Shown here piece after piece: positions 57,260-64,000 of a DNA stretch of 64,000 nt. Positions within the stretch are counted from its first letter, which is position 1. Each line of letters begins with the position of its first letter. Made by a program: the position numbers and the translations under genes. The notes under the pieces are model-generated. The model was not told the origin of the DNA, did no database searches, and saw only the letters and a program-made list of their open reading frames with translations. This DNA is from Microbacterium sp. cf046 (GTDB lineage Bacteria > Actinomycetota > Actinomycetes > Actinomycetales > Microbacteriaceae): the NCBI RefSeq assembly GCF_900114345.1, contig NZ_FOZJ01000002.1, positions 744,001 to 808,000 of the forward strand, written 5' to 3'.

Positions 57260-59662
57260 CTACTCGTCGGACGGCGCATGCGAGACCGGCGTCCCGGTCA
57301 GCGCCGCCGTCGACACCCTCCGCCGTCCACGGCCCTGGCCCGGGGCCTTGGGCTCGGGAAGCGCGCTGAGCACCGAGTCGAGCAGCAGATCCTTCTCGGT
57401 CCGCGGTGCGCTGGATGCGGCGTCCTGACGCTTCTTCCGCTGCTTCTTGGGGCGCTCCACGGGCGGCTCGGCGACGGATGCCGCGACCGGCGCGACTTCC
57501 TCCTCGTGGTGCGGGTGGATCGTCGAGGCGGCGATCTGCGCGAGGGCGGACTTGACGCCCTCCGTGATGACGTGGGTGCCCCCGGCGCCGCCGTTCGTGT
57601 TCGGCGCCGCCGAACGCGGACGGCGTCCGGGAGGCTGGCCGTTGCCGATCGGGGCGCGATGCTTCACGACCGGGTCGTGGTGCACGATCACACCGCGGCC
57701 GGCGCAGACCTCGCAGGGCTCGCTGAAGGTCTCGAGCAGGCCGAGGCCGAGCTTCTTGCGGGTCATCTGCACGAGCCCGAGCGAGGTCACCTCCGCGACC
57801 TGGTGCTTGGTCCGGTCGCGGCTCAGGCACTCGACGAGGCGGCGCAGGACGAGATCGCGGTTGGACTCGAGCACCATGTCGATGAAGTCGACGACGATGA
57901 TCCCGCCGATGTCGCGCAGGCGCAGCTGGCGGACGATCTCCTCGGCCGCCTCGAGGTTGTTCTTGGTGACGGTCTCTTCGAGGTTGCCGCCGGAGCCGAC
58001 GAACTTCCCGGTGTTGACGTCGACGACGGTCATCGCCTCGGTGCGGTCGATGACGAGCGAGCCGCCTGAGGGCAGCCAGACCTTGCGATCGAGCGCCTTC
58101 TCGATCTGCTCCGTGACGCGGAACTCGTCGAACGGGTCGGCTTCCCCCTCGTACGGTGCGATCCGGTCCAGCAGATCGGGCGCCACGCTCTCGAGGTACG
58201 CGGTGATCGTCTGATGTGCGTCCTCGCCCTGGATGAGCATCTTCGTGAAGTCCTCGTTGAAGACGTCGCGGACGATCTTCACGAGCAGATCGGGCTCGGA
58301 GTGCAGGAGGGCAGGGGCCTGGATCGACTCGACCTGACGGCTGATGTGCTCCCACTGCGTCGTGAGACGCTGCACGTCACGCGTGAGCTGATCCTCGGTG
58401 GCGCCCTCGGCGGCCGTGCGGACGATGACGCCGGACGATTCCGGAAGCACCTCCTTGAGGATCTTCTTCAGGCGTGCGCGCTCGGTGTCGGGAAGCTTGC
58501 GGGAGATCCCGTTCATGGCACCGCCGGGCACATAGACGAGGTAGCGGCCCGGCAGGGAGATCTGGCTCGTGAGCCGGGCACCCTTGTGACCGACCGGGTC
58601 CTTCGTGACCTGGACGAGCACGCGGTCGCCGCTCTTGAGCGCGAGCTCGATGCGACGAGGCTGGTTGCCGGTCTCCACCGCGTCCCAGTCGACCTCACCT
58701 GAGTAGAGGACGGCATTGCGTCCGCGCCCGATGTCGACGAACGCGGCCTCCATGCTCGGGAGCACGTTCTGCACGCGGCCCAGGTACACGTTGCCGATCA
58801 GCGATGCGTCCTGGTTGCGAGCGACGTAGTGCTCGACCAGCACGCTGTCCTCGAGCACCGCGATCTGGATGCGGCCGTTCTTGGAGCGCACGATCATCTC
58901 GCGATCGACCGCCTCACGGCGTGCGAGGAACTCGGCCTCGGTCACCACGGCGCGTCGGCGCCCGGCTTCGCGACCGTCGCGGCGGCGCTGCTTCTTCGCC
59001 TCGAGGCGGGTCGAGCCCTTGATGCGCTGCGGCTCCGTGATCAGCTCGACCGCGCGCTGGCGCGGCGGCTGCTGCTCGGACGGGCCGGACGAGTCGTCGC
59101 GACCCTCGCCGGTCCTGCGGCGATTGCGACGACGGGCGCTCGTGGACGACGCCTGCTCGGCGACGGGCTCGTGCTCGGGCAGCGCCGGCAGCGCGGCGAT
59201 CTCGGGCGCATAGAAGACCAGCTGAGTGGACACTGCCGAGACGAAAACCTCGGGAAGCAGGCCGAGATCGACCGCGGACTTGGGTCCGGCGTCGTCGGGG
59301 ATGGCCTCGGGTTCGGCGTCCGCGCCGGTAGACGGCGCCTCGGCGCCGGCATCCTCGGCGGATTCTCCGGGCTCACCGTCAACGAGAGCATCGGGGTCCG
59401 CCGGCGCTTCGGGTTCGGTCGCGCCGTTCGAATCGCTCGCCTCGGGTGCGCCGTCGGGCGTCGGATCGGGCTCCGCAAACGCATCGGCGTCGGTGGACGA
59501 TTCAGAGGTCGGCTCCTCGGCGGAACCGTCGACCTCCGCGCGCGCGGGCGCGTCAAAGGTGGGCTCGTCGCCTGCGAATGCCGCAGCCTCCGGAGCGCTC
59601 TGCGCTACCGGGCTGTCTGATTCGTCGCGGGGTTCGAGGTGTGCATCGGTTTCATCGGCCAT
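57260..59662 (-). CDS. rne: Ribonuclease E/G family protein
   Basis: 800 residues. An acidic, disordered N-terminal region of about 180 residues and an Arg-rich stretch (SARRRNRRRTGEGR) precede the catalytic core: an S1 domain (QDASLIGNVYLGRVQNVLPSMEAAFVDIG), the DNase I-like domain with VVDVNTGKFVG and FIDMVLESNRD carrying the catalytic aspartates, the zinc-link CEVCAGRG, and a C-terminal Lys/Arg tail. In Actinobacteria the scaffold regions surround the core, unlike E. coli. Start ATG before ADETDAHLEP; a GTG 9 codons upstream is possible. Confidence 0.95.
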   Translation of the reverse strand: MADETDAHLEPRDESDSPVAQSAPEAAAFAGDEPTFDAPARAEVDGSAEEPTSESSTDADAFAEPDPTPDGAPEASDSNGATEPEAPADPDALVDGEPGESAEDAGAEAPSTGADAEPEAIPDDAGPKSAVDLGLLPEVFVSAVSTQLVFYAPEIAALPALPEHEPVAEQASSTSARRRNRRRTGEGRDDSSGPSEQQPPRQRAVELITEPQRIKGSTRLEAKKQRRRDGREAGRRRAVVTEAEFLARREAVDREMIVRSKNGRIQIAVLEDSVLVEHYVARNQDASLIGNVYLGRVQNVLPSMEAAFVDIGRGRNAVLYSGEVDWDAVETGNQPRRIELALKSGDRVLVQVTKDPVGHKGARLTSQISLPGRYLVYVPGGAMNGISRKLPDTERARLKKILKEVLPESSGVIVRTAAEGATEDQLTRDVQRLTTQWEHISRQVESIQAPALLHSEPDLLVKIVRDVFNEDFTKMLIQGEDAHQTITAYLESVAPDLLDRIAPYEGEADPFDEFRVTEQIEKALDRKVWLPSGGSLVIDRTEAMTVVDVNTGKFVGSGGNLEETVTKNNLEAAEEIVRQLRLRDIGGIIVVDFIDMVLESNRDLVLRRLVECLSRDRTKHQVAEVTSLGLVQMTRKKLGLGLLETFSEPCEVCAGRGVIVHHDPVVKHRAPIGNGQPPGRRPRSAAPNTNGGAGGTHVITEGVKSALAQIAASTIHPHHEEEVAPVAASVAEPPVERPKKQRKKRQDAASSAPRTEKDLLLDSVLSALPEPKAPGQGRGRRRVSTAALTGTPVSHAPSDE

Positions 59663-59845
59663 CACTGGCGTACTCCCTGCGGGCGACACCGCGCGTCGTC
59701 CGGCGAAATCTCGTGCGGTGCCGCACCTGCGGTGCCGCTAACTCACTCGGTCTGCAGCCGGCCCGTGGCTCGTGCTGCGAAGGGCGCTCATCGCCCGAAG
59801 TCTTCTGGTGACGCGTTGGCGGCGCGGCCGCGACGCATCGCGACC

Positions 59846-59869
59846 ATTATCGCACTTTCCTCGGAGGAA
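59846..59869 (-). promoter_or_regulatory. Probable rne promoter with a palindrome upstream of the -10
   Basis: On the minus strand a GATAAT -10 (59846-59851) has a palindrome TTCCTC-C-GAGGAA (59857-59869) just upstream, between the -10 and -35 positions. It predicts a leader of about 175 bases before rne. The palindrome is a candidate operator. The rest of this 286-base gap, apart from the VKOR -10, shows nothing. Confidence 0.4.
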
Positions 59870-59948
59870 TGTGCGGGAGGCGCCCCGACTGATTTTGCAC
59901 GGTCGCGCACGCGGCATCCGCTCAGCCCCCGATGCCATAATCCGAGGC

Positions 59949-60551
59949 ATGACGCAGCCCCTCACCCGCACCCGACCGACGGCCCTGGCGGTGTGGCTGA
60001 TCATCGCCGGCGTCATCGGATGGTGGGCGGCGTTCTCACTGACGATGGAGCGGCTCCACCTGCTCGAAGACCCCGATGCGATCCTGGGCTGCGACATCAG
60101 TCCGCTGGTGCAGTGCGGAAAGAACCTCGAGTCCTGGCAGGGCAGCGTCTTCGGCTTCCCCAATCCCATCCTGGGGCTGACGGGCTGGATGGCACCGATC
60201 GTCGTCGGTTTCGCCATCCTCGCCGGAGCGCGGTTCGCGCGCTGGTTCTGGTTGCTGTTCGCACTCGGCGTGACGTCGGCGTTCGTGTTCGTGATCTGGC
60301 TGATCGGCCAGAGCATCTTCGTGCTGGGCACGCTGTGCCCCTGGTGCATGGTGACCTGGGTCGTGACGATTCCGACGTTCTACGCCGTGACGCTCCATGT
60401 CCTGCGCACGGGCATCCTTCCGGCGCCGCGCGGCCTGCGCAACGGCGCCGACCGCCTCATGAGCTGGGTGCCGCTCCTGGCGGTCGTCAGCTACGCGATC
60501 ATCGCGATCATCGCCCAGGTGCGCCTGGACGTGCTCGGGTCGATCTTCTGA
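59949..60551 (+). CDS. Vitamin K epoxide reductase family protein
   Basis: A 200-residue membrane protein with about five helices that reoxidises DsbA-like thiol oxidases using quinone. The loop cysteines are Cys48 and Cys56 (GCDISPLVQC), the active-site pair is CPWC at 130-133, and the conserved Ser67 precedes FGFPNP. No fused thioredoxin domain is present. A CATAAT hexamer ends 7 bases before the ATG. It is divergent from rne. Confidence 0.93.
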   Translation: MTQPLTRTRPTALAVWLIIAGVIGWWAAFSLTMERLHLLEDPDAILGCDISPLVQCGKNLESWQGSVFGFPNPILGLTGWMAPIVVGFAILAGARFARWFWLLFALGVTSAFVFVIWLIGQSIFVLGTLCPWCMVTWVVTIPTFYAVTLHVLRTGILPAPRGLRNGADRLMSWVPLLAVVSYAIIAIIAQVRLDVLGSIF

Positions 60552-60569
60552 CCTCGAGCCTGCAGCGGC

Positions 60570-60986
60570 TTAGGGGAACCAGATGTCGAGCTCTCGCGCG
60601 GCCGACTCCGTGCTGTCCGAGCCGTGGACGAGATTCTGCTGGACCTTCAGGCCCCAGTCGCGTCCGTAATCGCCGCGGATCGTGCCGGGCGCCGCAGTCG
60701 TCGGGTCGGTCGTGCCTGCGAGGGAGCGGAAGCCCTCGATGACCCGGTTGCCGGCCAGCCGGATGGCGACGGAGGGGCCGGACATCATGAACTCGAGGAG
60801 CGGTTCGTAGAACGGCTTGCCCTCGTGCTCCGCGTAGTGCTGCTCCAGCACGTCGCGATCCGGCTCGACGAGCCGGATGTCCACGAGCGCGTAGCCTTTC
60901 GCCTCGATGCGGGCGAGGATCGCCCCGGTCAGGCCGCGTGCGACGCCATCGGGTTTGACGAGGACGAGGGTCTCTTCGGTGGCCAT
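60570..60986 (-). CDS. ndk: Nucleoside diphosphate kinase
   Basis: 138 residues. It begins EETLVLVKPDGVARGLTG and has the phospho-histidine at 121 in NLVHGSDS. It balances nucleoside triphosphates. It follows the DUF4233 gene by three bases in the folC operon and has a convergent neighbour at its 3' end. Confidence 0.97.
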   Translation of the reverse strand: MATEETLVLVKPDGVARGLTGAILARIEAKGYALVDIRLVEPDRDVLEQHYAEHEGKPFYEPLLEFMMSGPSVAIRLAGNRVIEGFRSLAGTTDPTTAAPGTIRGDYGRDWGLKVQQNLVHGSDSTESAARELDIWFP

Positions 60987-60989
60987 GTG

Positions 60990-61400
60990 TCAGTCTCCGT
61001 TCGCGGTGTCGGCTTCGGCGGCCAGTCGCGCGTTGCGCGCGTCCAGCGAAGCCCCCTTGATCGTCGCATACCCCCACATGCCGCCGAAAATGAGCGCCAC
61101 GAGGAAGAGCGCGGGAACGAGGAAGCCTGCGAGGGCGACGATCCCCTGCAGCACCCAGCCGAGCACGATCCCCCAGCGGTGGCGCAGAACCCGTCCGGTG
61201 AGCAGCATCACGATCGCGAGCACCGTCCCGCCGACGATCCCCCACCACGGCGGAATCGGCTCGGGCAGCGCCTTCAGACCGTAGACGGCCAAGCCGCCGA
61301 GGAAGACGATGATCGACTCGAACGCGAGCACGATCGAGCCGAGCGACTCCGCGGCGCCGCGCGCCCGGCGCGGGCGAGGATGCTCCGCATTCGCGGTCAC
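60990..61400 (-). CDS. DUF4233 membrane protein
   Basis: 136 residues with about four helices: SLGSIVLAFESIIVFLGGL, PPWWGIVGGTVLAIVMLLTG, WGIVLGWVLQGIVALAG and VPALFLVALIFGGMWGYA. The phrase ESIIVFL is typical of DUF4233. The family always occurs between folC and ndk in Actinobacteria, yet is uncharacterised. GTG start overlapping the folC stop by four bases. Confidence 0.92.
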   Translation of the reverse strand: MTANAEHPRPRRARGAAESLGSIVLAFESIIVFLGGLAVYGLKALPEPIPPWWGIVGGTVLAIVMLLTGRVLRHRWGIVLGWVLQGIVALAGFLVPALFLVALIFGGMWGYATIKGASLDARNARLAAEADTANGD

Positions 61401-62749
61401 TCCGCCCACCCGGCCTTCCAGTCCTCGGCGGCAGCGAGTGCCACCGCTTCGCCGGCGAGGACGACCGATCCGGCGATCACGACTGCCCGACGATCGGATG
61501 CCGCGGCCCATTCGCGCGCCGCCTCGGCAGCATCCGCGAGATTCGGATGCACCGCCACCGGCAGCTCTTGCGCCTCGGCGAGGTCTGCGATGCGATCGGC
61601 GTCGTCCGCGCGCTCCGAATCCGGTGCCGTGGCGAACACGTGCGCGGCGAGCGGTGCCAGCTCTGCGACGATTCCCGCGGCATCCTTGTCGGCGAGGACG
61701 CCGAGTACGACACCCCACTCGTCGAAGTCGAAGGAGGAGCCGAGTGCCCCCGCCAGCGCGCGGGCGCCGTGCGGGTTGTGCGCTGCATCCACGATGACGG
61801 TGGGCGCGACGCCGACGAGCTGAAGACGGCCGGGCGAGGTCGCCTGAGCGAGCCCCTCGGCCATGATGTCTCCGGTGATCGGCTGGCTGCCCCCGCCGAT
61901 GAGCGATTCGACCGCGGCGATCGCGAGCGCCGCGTTCTGCGCCTGGTGCGCGCCGAACATCGGCAGATACTCCTCGTCGTACACTCCGGCGAGGCCGCGG
62001 ACGGAGATGAGCTGACCGCCCACCGCGAGCCGGGTGTCGGTGAGCGCGAACTCGTCTCCCTCGAACGCGATCGTGGCATCCCGCTGAGCGGCGGCCGCGC
62101 GCAGCACGTCAGCGGCGGCGCGATCCTGGCGGGCCGAGACGACGGCGGCGCCGGTCTTGATGATTCCGGATTTGACATCGGCGATCTCGCGGATGGTGTC
62201 GCCGAGCCGGTCGGCGTGGTCGATGTCGATCGGCGCGAACACCGCGACGTCTCCGTCGGCCGTGTTGGTCGAATCCCACGAGCCGCCCATGCCGACCTCG
62301 AGCACGAGCACATCGATCGGGGCGTCGGCGAACGCCACGAAGGCGAGCACGGTGAGCAGCTCGAAGAAGGTCAGCGGCGCATCGTCGGCGGCTGCGAGTT
62401 CGGCGTCGACGAGGTCGACGAACGGCTGGATCTCGTCCCACGCGTCCGCCACGGCTGCGTCGGCGACCGGCTCGCCGTCGATCATGATCCGCTCCGTGAA
62501 CCGCTCCAGGTGCGGACTCGTGAACAGTCCGGTGCGCAGGCCGTGCGCTCGGATCAGGCTCTCGATGATGCGACTCGTCGAGGTCTTGCCGTTGGTGCCG
62601 GTGACGTGGACGACGCGATACGTCCGCTGCGGGTCATCGAGCAGCTCGAGAACCCGTCTCGTACGCTCGACTCGCGGCTGCACCCAACGCTCGCCCTGCC
62701 GCTCGAGCAGCGCAGCGTAGACCGCATCGGCGCGACTGCGATCGCTCAT
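61397..62749 (-). CDS. folC: Bifunctional folylpolyglutamate/dihydrofolate synthase
   Basis: 450 residues adding glutamates to folates. It has the ATP-binding VTGTNGKTSTSRIIESL, LEVGMGGSWDSTN, DIDHADRLGDT and the C-terminal VDAAHNPHGARAL segment. The start overlaps the ileS stop by four bases. Together with pabB in this window it marks folate synthesis as complete in parts. Confidence 0.96.
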   Translation of the reverse strand: MSDRSRADAVYAALLERQGERWVQPRVERTRRVLELLDDPQRTYRVVHVTGTNGKTSTSRIIESLIRAHGLRTGLFTSPHLERFTERIMIDGEPVADAAVADAWDEIQPFVDLVDAELAAADDAPLTFFELLTVLAFVAFADAPIDVLVLEVGMGGSWDSTNTADGDVAVFAPIDIDHADRLGDTIREIADVKSGIIKTGAAVVSARQDRAAADVLRAAAAQRDATIAFEGDEFALTDTRLAVGGQLISVRGLAGVYDEEYLPMFGAHQAQNAALAIAAVESLIGGGSQPITGDIMAEGLAQATSPGRLQLVGVAPTVIVDAAHNPHGARALAGALGSSFDFDEWGVVLGVLADKDAAGIVAELAPLAAHVFATAPDSERADDADRIADLAEAQELPVAVHPNLADAAEAAREWAAASDRRAVVIAGSVVLAGEAVALAAAEDWKAGWAE

Positions 62750-64000
62750 TTCGACACCTCGACCTTCGTGACCGACACCGTGAACGGCCCGGCGTTGGCG
62801 AAGGTCCCCTTGTTGAATTCCACGGAGTGGTCCGCAGCATCGGAGGACCCGACGCCGTCGCCCATGAGGGACGCACCACCGGCATCCGTCACCGAGTGCT
62901 CGAGCGCGAGGGTCTCCCCCGCCACGTCGGCCAGGTCGAACGCAGACGCCACGGCCTCCCTGTCGGCCGACGAGGAGAACGCGAGTGCGAGTCGGATGCG
63001 GTCGCTCACTTCGAAACCGGCGGCCTTGCGGGTGTCCTGCACCGCGCGGATGACGTCGCGTGCCAGCCCCTCGGCCTCCAGCTCCGGGGTCGCCGCGGTG
63101 TCGAGCAGCACGAAACCGCCGCCGGGCAGCACCGCGAGTGCCTCCCCCTCGGGCCGGCCGGTCGTCTCGAGCACGAGCTCGTACTCGCCCGGCTGCAGCG
63201 CGATCGCACCTGCCGTGACGACACCGTCGGCCTCGGACCAGTCACCGGCCTTGGCCGCCTGGATCGCCTGCTGCACCTGCTTGCCGAGCCGCGGCCCCGC
63301 CGCGCGGGCGTTGACGGAAAGGCGGTTGGAGATGCCGTATGCCGAGGCGGTGTCCTCCTGCAGGTCGACGAGCTCGACGGCCTTCACGTTCAGCTCATCT
63401 CGCAGGATGTCCTCGAACTGCGCCAGGGCGGAAGCCCCGGCCACGACGACTGTGAGGCGCGCCAGCGGCAGGCGCACACGCTTGCCCTCGCGCTTGCGCA
63501 GTGCGTTCGCGACCGAGGACACGTCGCGCACGGCATCCATCGCCGCCCGGATGTCGTCGGCCGCGGGGAATGCGTCGGCGTCCGGCCAGTCCTGCAGATG
63601 CACGCTGCGACCGCCGGTGAGCCCCTGCCACACCCGCTCCGAGACGAGCGGGATCAGCGGCGCCGCCACGCGAGTCAGTGTCTCCAGGACGGTGTAAAGC
63701 GTGTCGAACGCCTCGCGGCTCTTCGGGTCGTCGGTCACTCCGACCCAGAACCGGTCGCGTGAGCGCCGGATGTACCAGTTGGTCAGCGCCTCGCCGAAGT
63801 CGCGGAGCTTCGCCGCGGCCGTCGTCGAGTCGAGTCCCTCCAGATCGAGGGCCACTTCGCGGACCAGATCGCCGGCCAGCGCCAGGATGTACCGGTCGAG
63901 CACATCGGTGGAATCGGTGCGCCAGGTGGCCTCGTATCCCCGGCCGCCCGGTCCACCGGCGGCATTCGCGTACGTCGAGAAGAAGTACCACGCGTTCCAC
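62746..64000 (-). CDS. ileS: Isoleucine-tRNA ligase, C-terminal part (cut by window edge)
   Basis: About 417 codons of the C-terminal end. At the cut it reads WNAWYFFSTYANAAG, then LDRYILALAGDLV, the anticodon-binding helices (DFGEALTNWYIRRSRDRFW, SERVWQGLTGG) and the long C-terminal extension typical of the actinobacterial/eukaryote-like IleS form (GYELVLETTG-type strands, here GEYELVLETTGRPEG). Catalytic motifs lie outside the window. The gene heads the folC-DUF4233-ndk series. Confidence 0.95.
   Translation of the reverse strand, partial: WNAWYFFSTYANAAGGPGGRGYEATWRTDSTDVLDRYILALAGDLVREVALDLEGLDSTTAAAKLRDFGEALTNWYIRRSRDRFWVGVTDDPKSREAFDTLYTVLETLTRVAAPLIPLVSERVWQGLTGGRSVHLQDWPDADAFPAADDIRAAMDAVRDVSSVANALRKREGKRVRLPLARLTVVVAGASALAQFEDILRDELNVKAVELVDLQEDTASAYGISNRLSVNARAAGPRLGKQVQQAIQAAKAGDWSEADGVVTAGAIALQPGEYELVLETTGRPEGEALAVLPGGGFVLLDTAATPELEAEGLARDVIRAVQDTRKAAGFEVSDRIRLALAFSSSADREAVASAFDLADVAGETLALEHSVTDAGGASLMGDGVGSSDAADHSVEFNKGTFANAGPFTVSVTKVEVSK

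Overview
The window is a stretch of actinobacterial chromosome, most probably from a Microbacteriaceae member close to Microbacterium. I infer this from the very high GC, the many GTG starts, the gene families, and the gene order; no database was searched. It is almost all core genome. I see no insertion sequence, prophage, integrase, CRISPR array or rRNA. No gap between genes reaches 300 bases; the longest are 59663-59948 (286 bases) and 48502-48778 (277 bases). Both window ends cut a gene.

Layout. 1-5100: a cut-off unknown gene and a divergent DUF262/GmrSD-type nuclease gene share a palindrome that resembles a DtxR/IdeR iron box. They are followed by a CAT-anticodon tRNA, a small membrane protein, a DMT/NIPA-like transporter, peptide deformylase and tRNA-Asn. 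5100-14340: an orphan ABC ATPase, the dus-dgt-dnaG operon, glutathione peroxidase, a FrnE-type DsbA protein, a secreted PIG-L deacetylase, and the recO-uppS operon. 14340-19200: a TRIC-like channel, glutamate decarboxylase, a six-helix membrane protein, and leuA with a leucine leader peptide. 19200-28330: one long leftward block, DUF1990-hemW, then hrcA-dnaJ-rsmE behind a CIRCE element, then HIT-phoH-ybeY-CBS protein-era. 28330-38900: lepA, a hydrolase, rpsT, holA, comEC, comEA, a Tat-exported small protein, leuS. 38900-50050: pabB, a DedA protein, an App1 phosphatase, a SRAP peptidase, a NagZ lipoprotein, an aidB-metallopeptidase pair, a PQQ-type dehydrogenase lipoprotein, two VOC proteins, an exported protein and tRNA-Ala(GGC). 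50050-64000: the classic actinobacterial series rsfS, linker protein, nadD, proA, proB, obg, rpmA, rplU, rne, ndk, DUF4233, folC, ileS (5' part cut off).

How the parts work together. Most genes serve translation and its quality control (tRNA synthetases, ribosomal proteins, Obg, Era, LepA, YbeY, RsfS, deformylase), replication and repair (DnaG, HolA, RecO, Dgt, SRAP), DNA uptake (ComEA/ComEC), amino acid, folate and NAD synthesis, and redox protein folding (VKOR, FrnE).

The most general signal is in how genes start. In more than twenty cases a TAnnnT-like -10 hexamer lies 6-7 bases before an ATG or GTG that opens a reading frame, with no room for a ribosome binding site. This points to widespread leaderless mRNAs and also fixes several start codons. 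The most specific regulatory signal is a 16-residue leader peptide with three consecutive Leu codons (two of them CTT) before leuA, apparently itself leaderless. I found no clear candidate for a wholly new multi-gene system. The less familiar items are the iron-box-like palindrome pair at the left end, the AidB-metallopeptidase pair, the linker protein between nadD and rsfS with a duplicated basic motif, and the inverted repeat before the exported protein at 48779.
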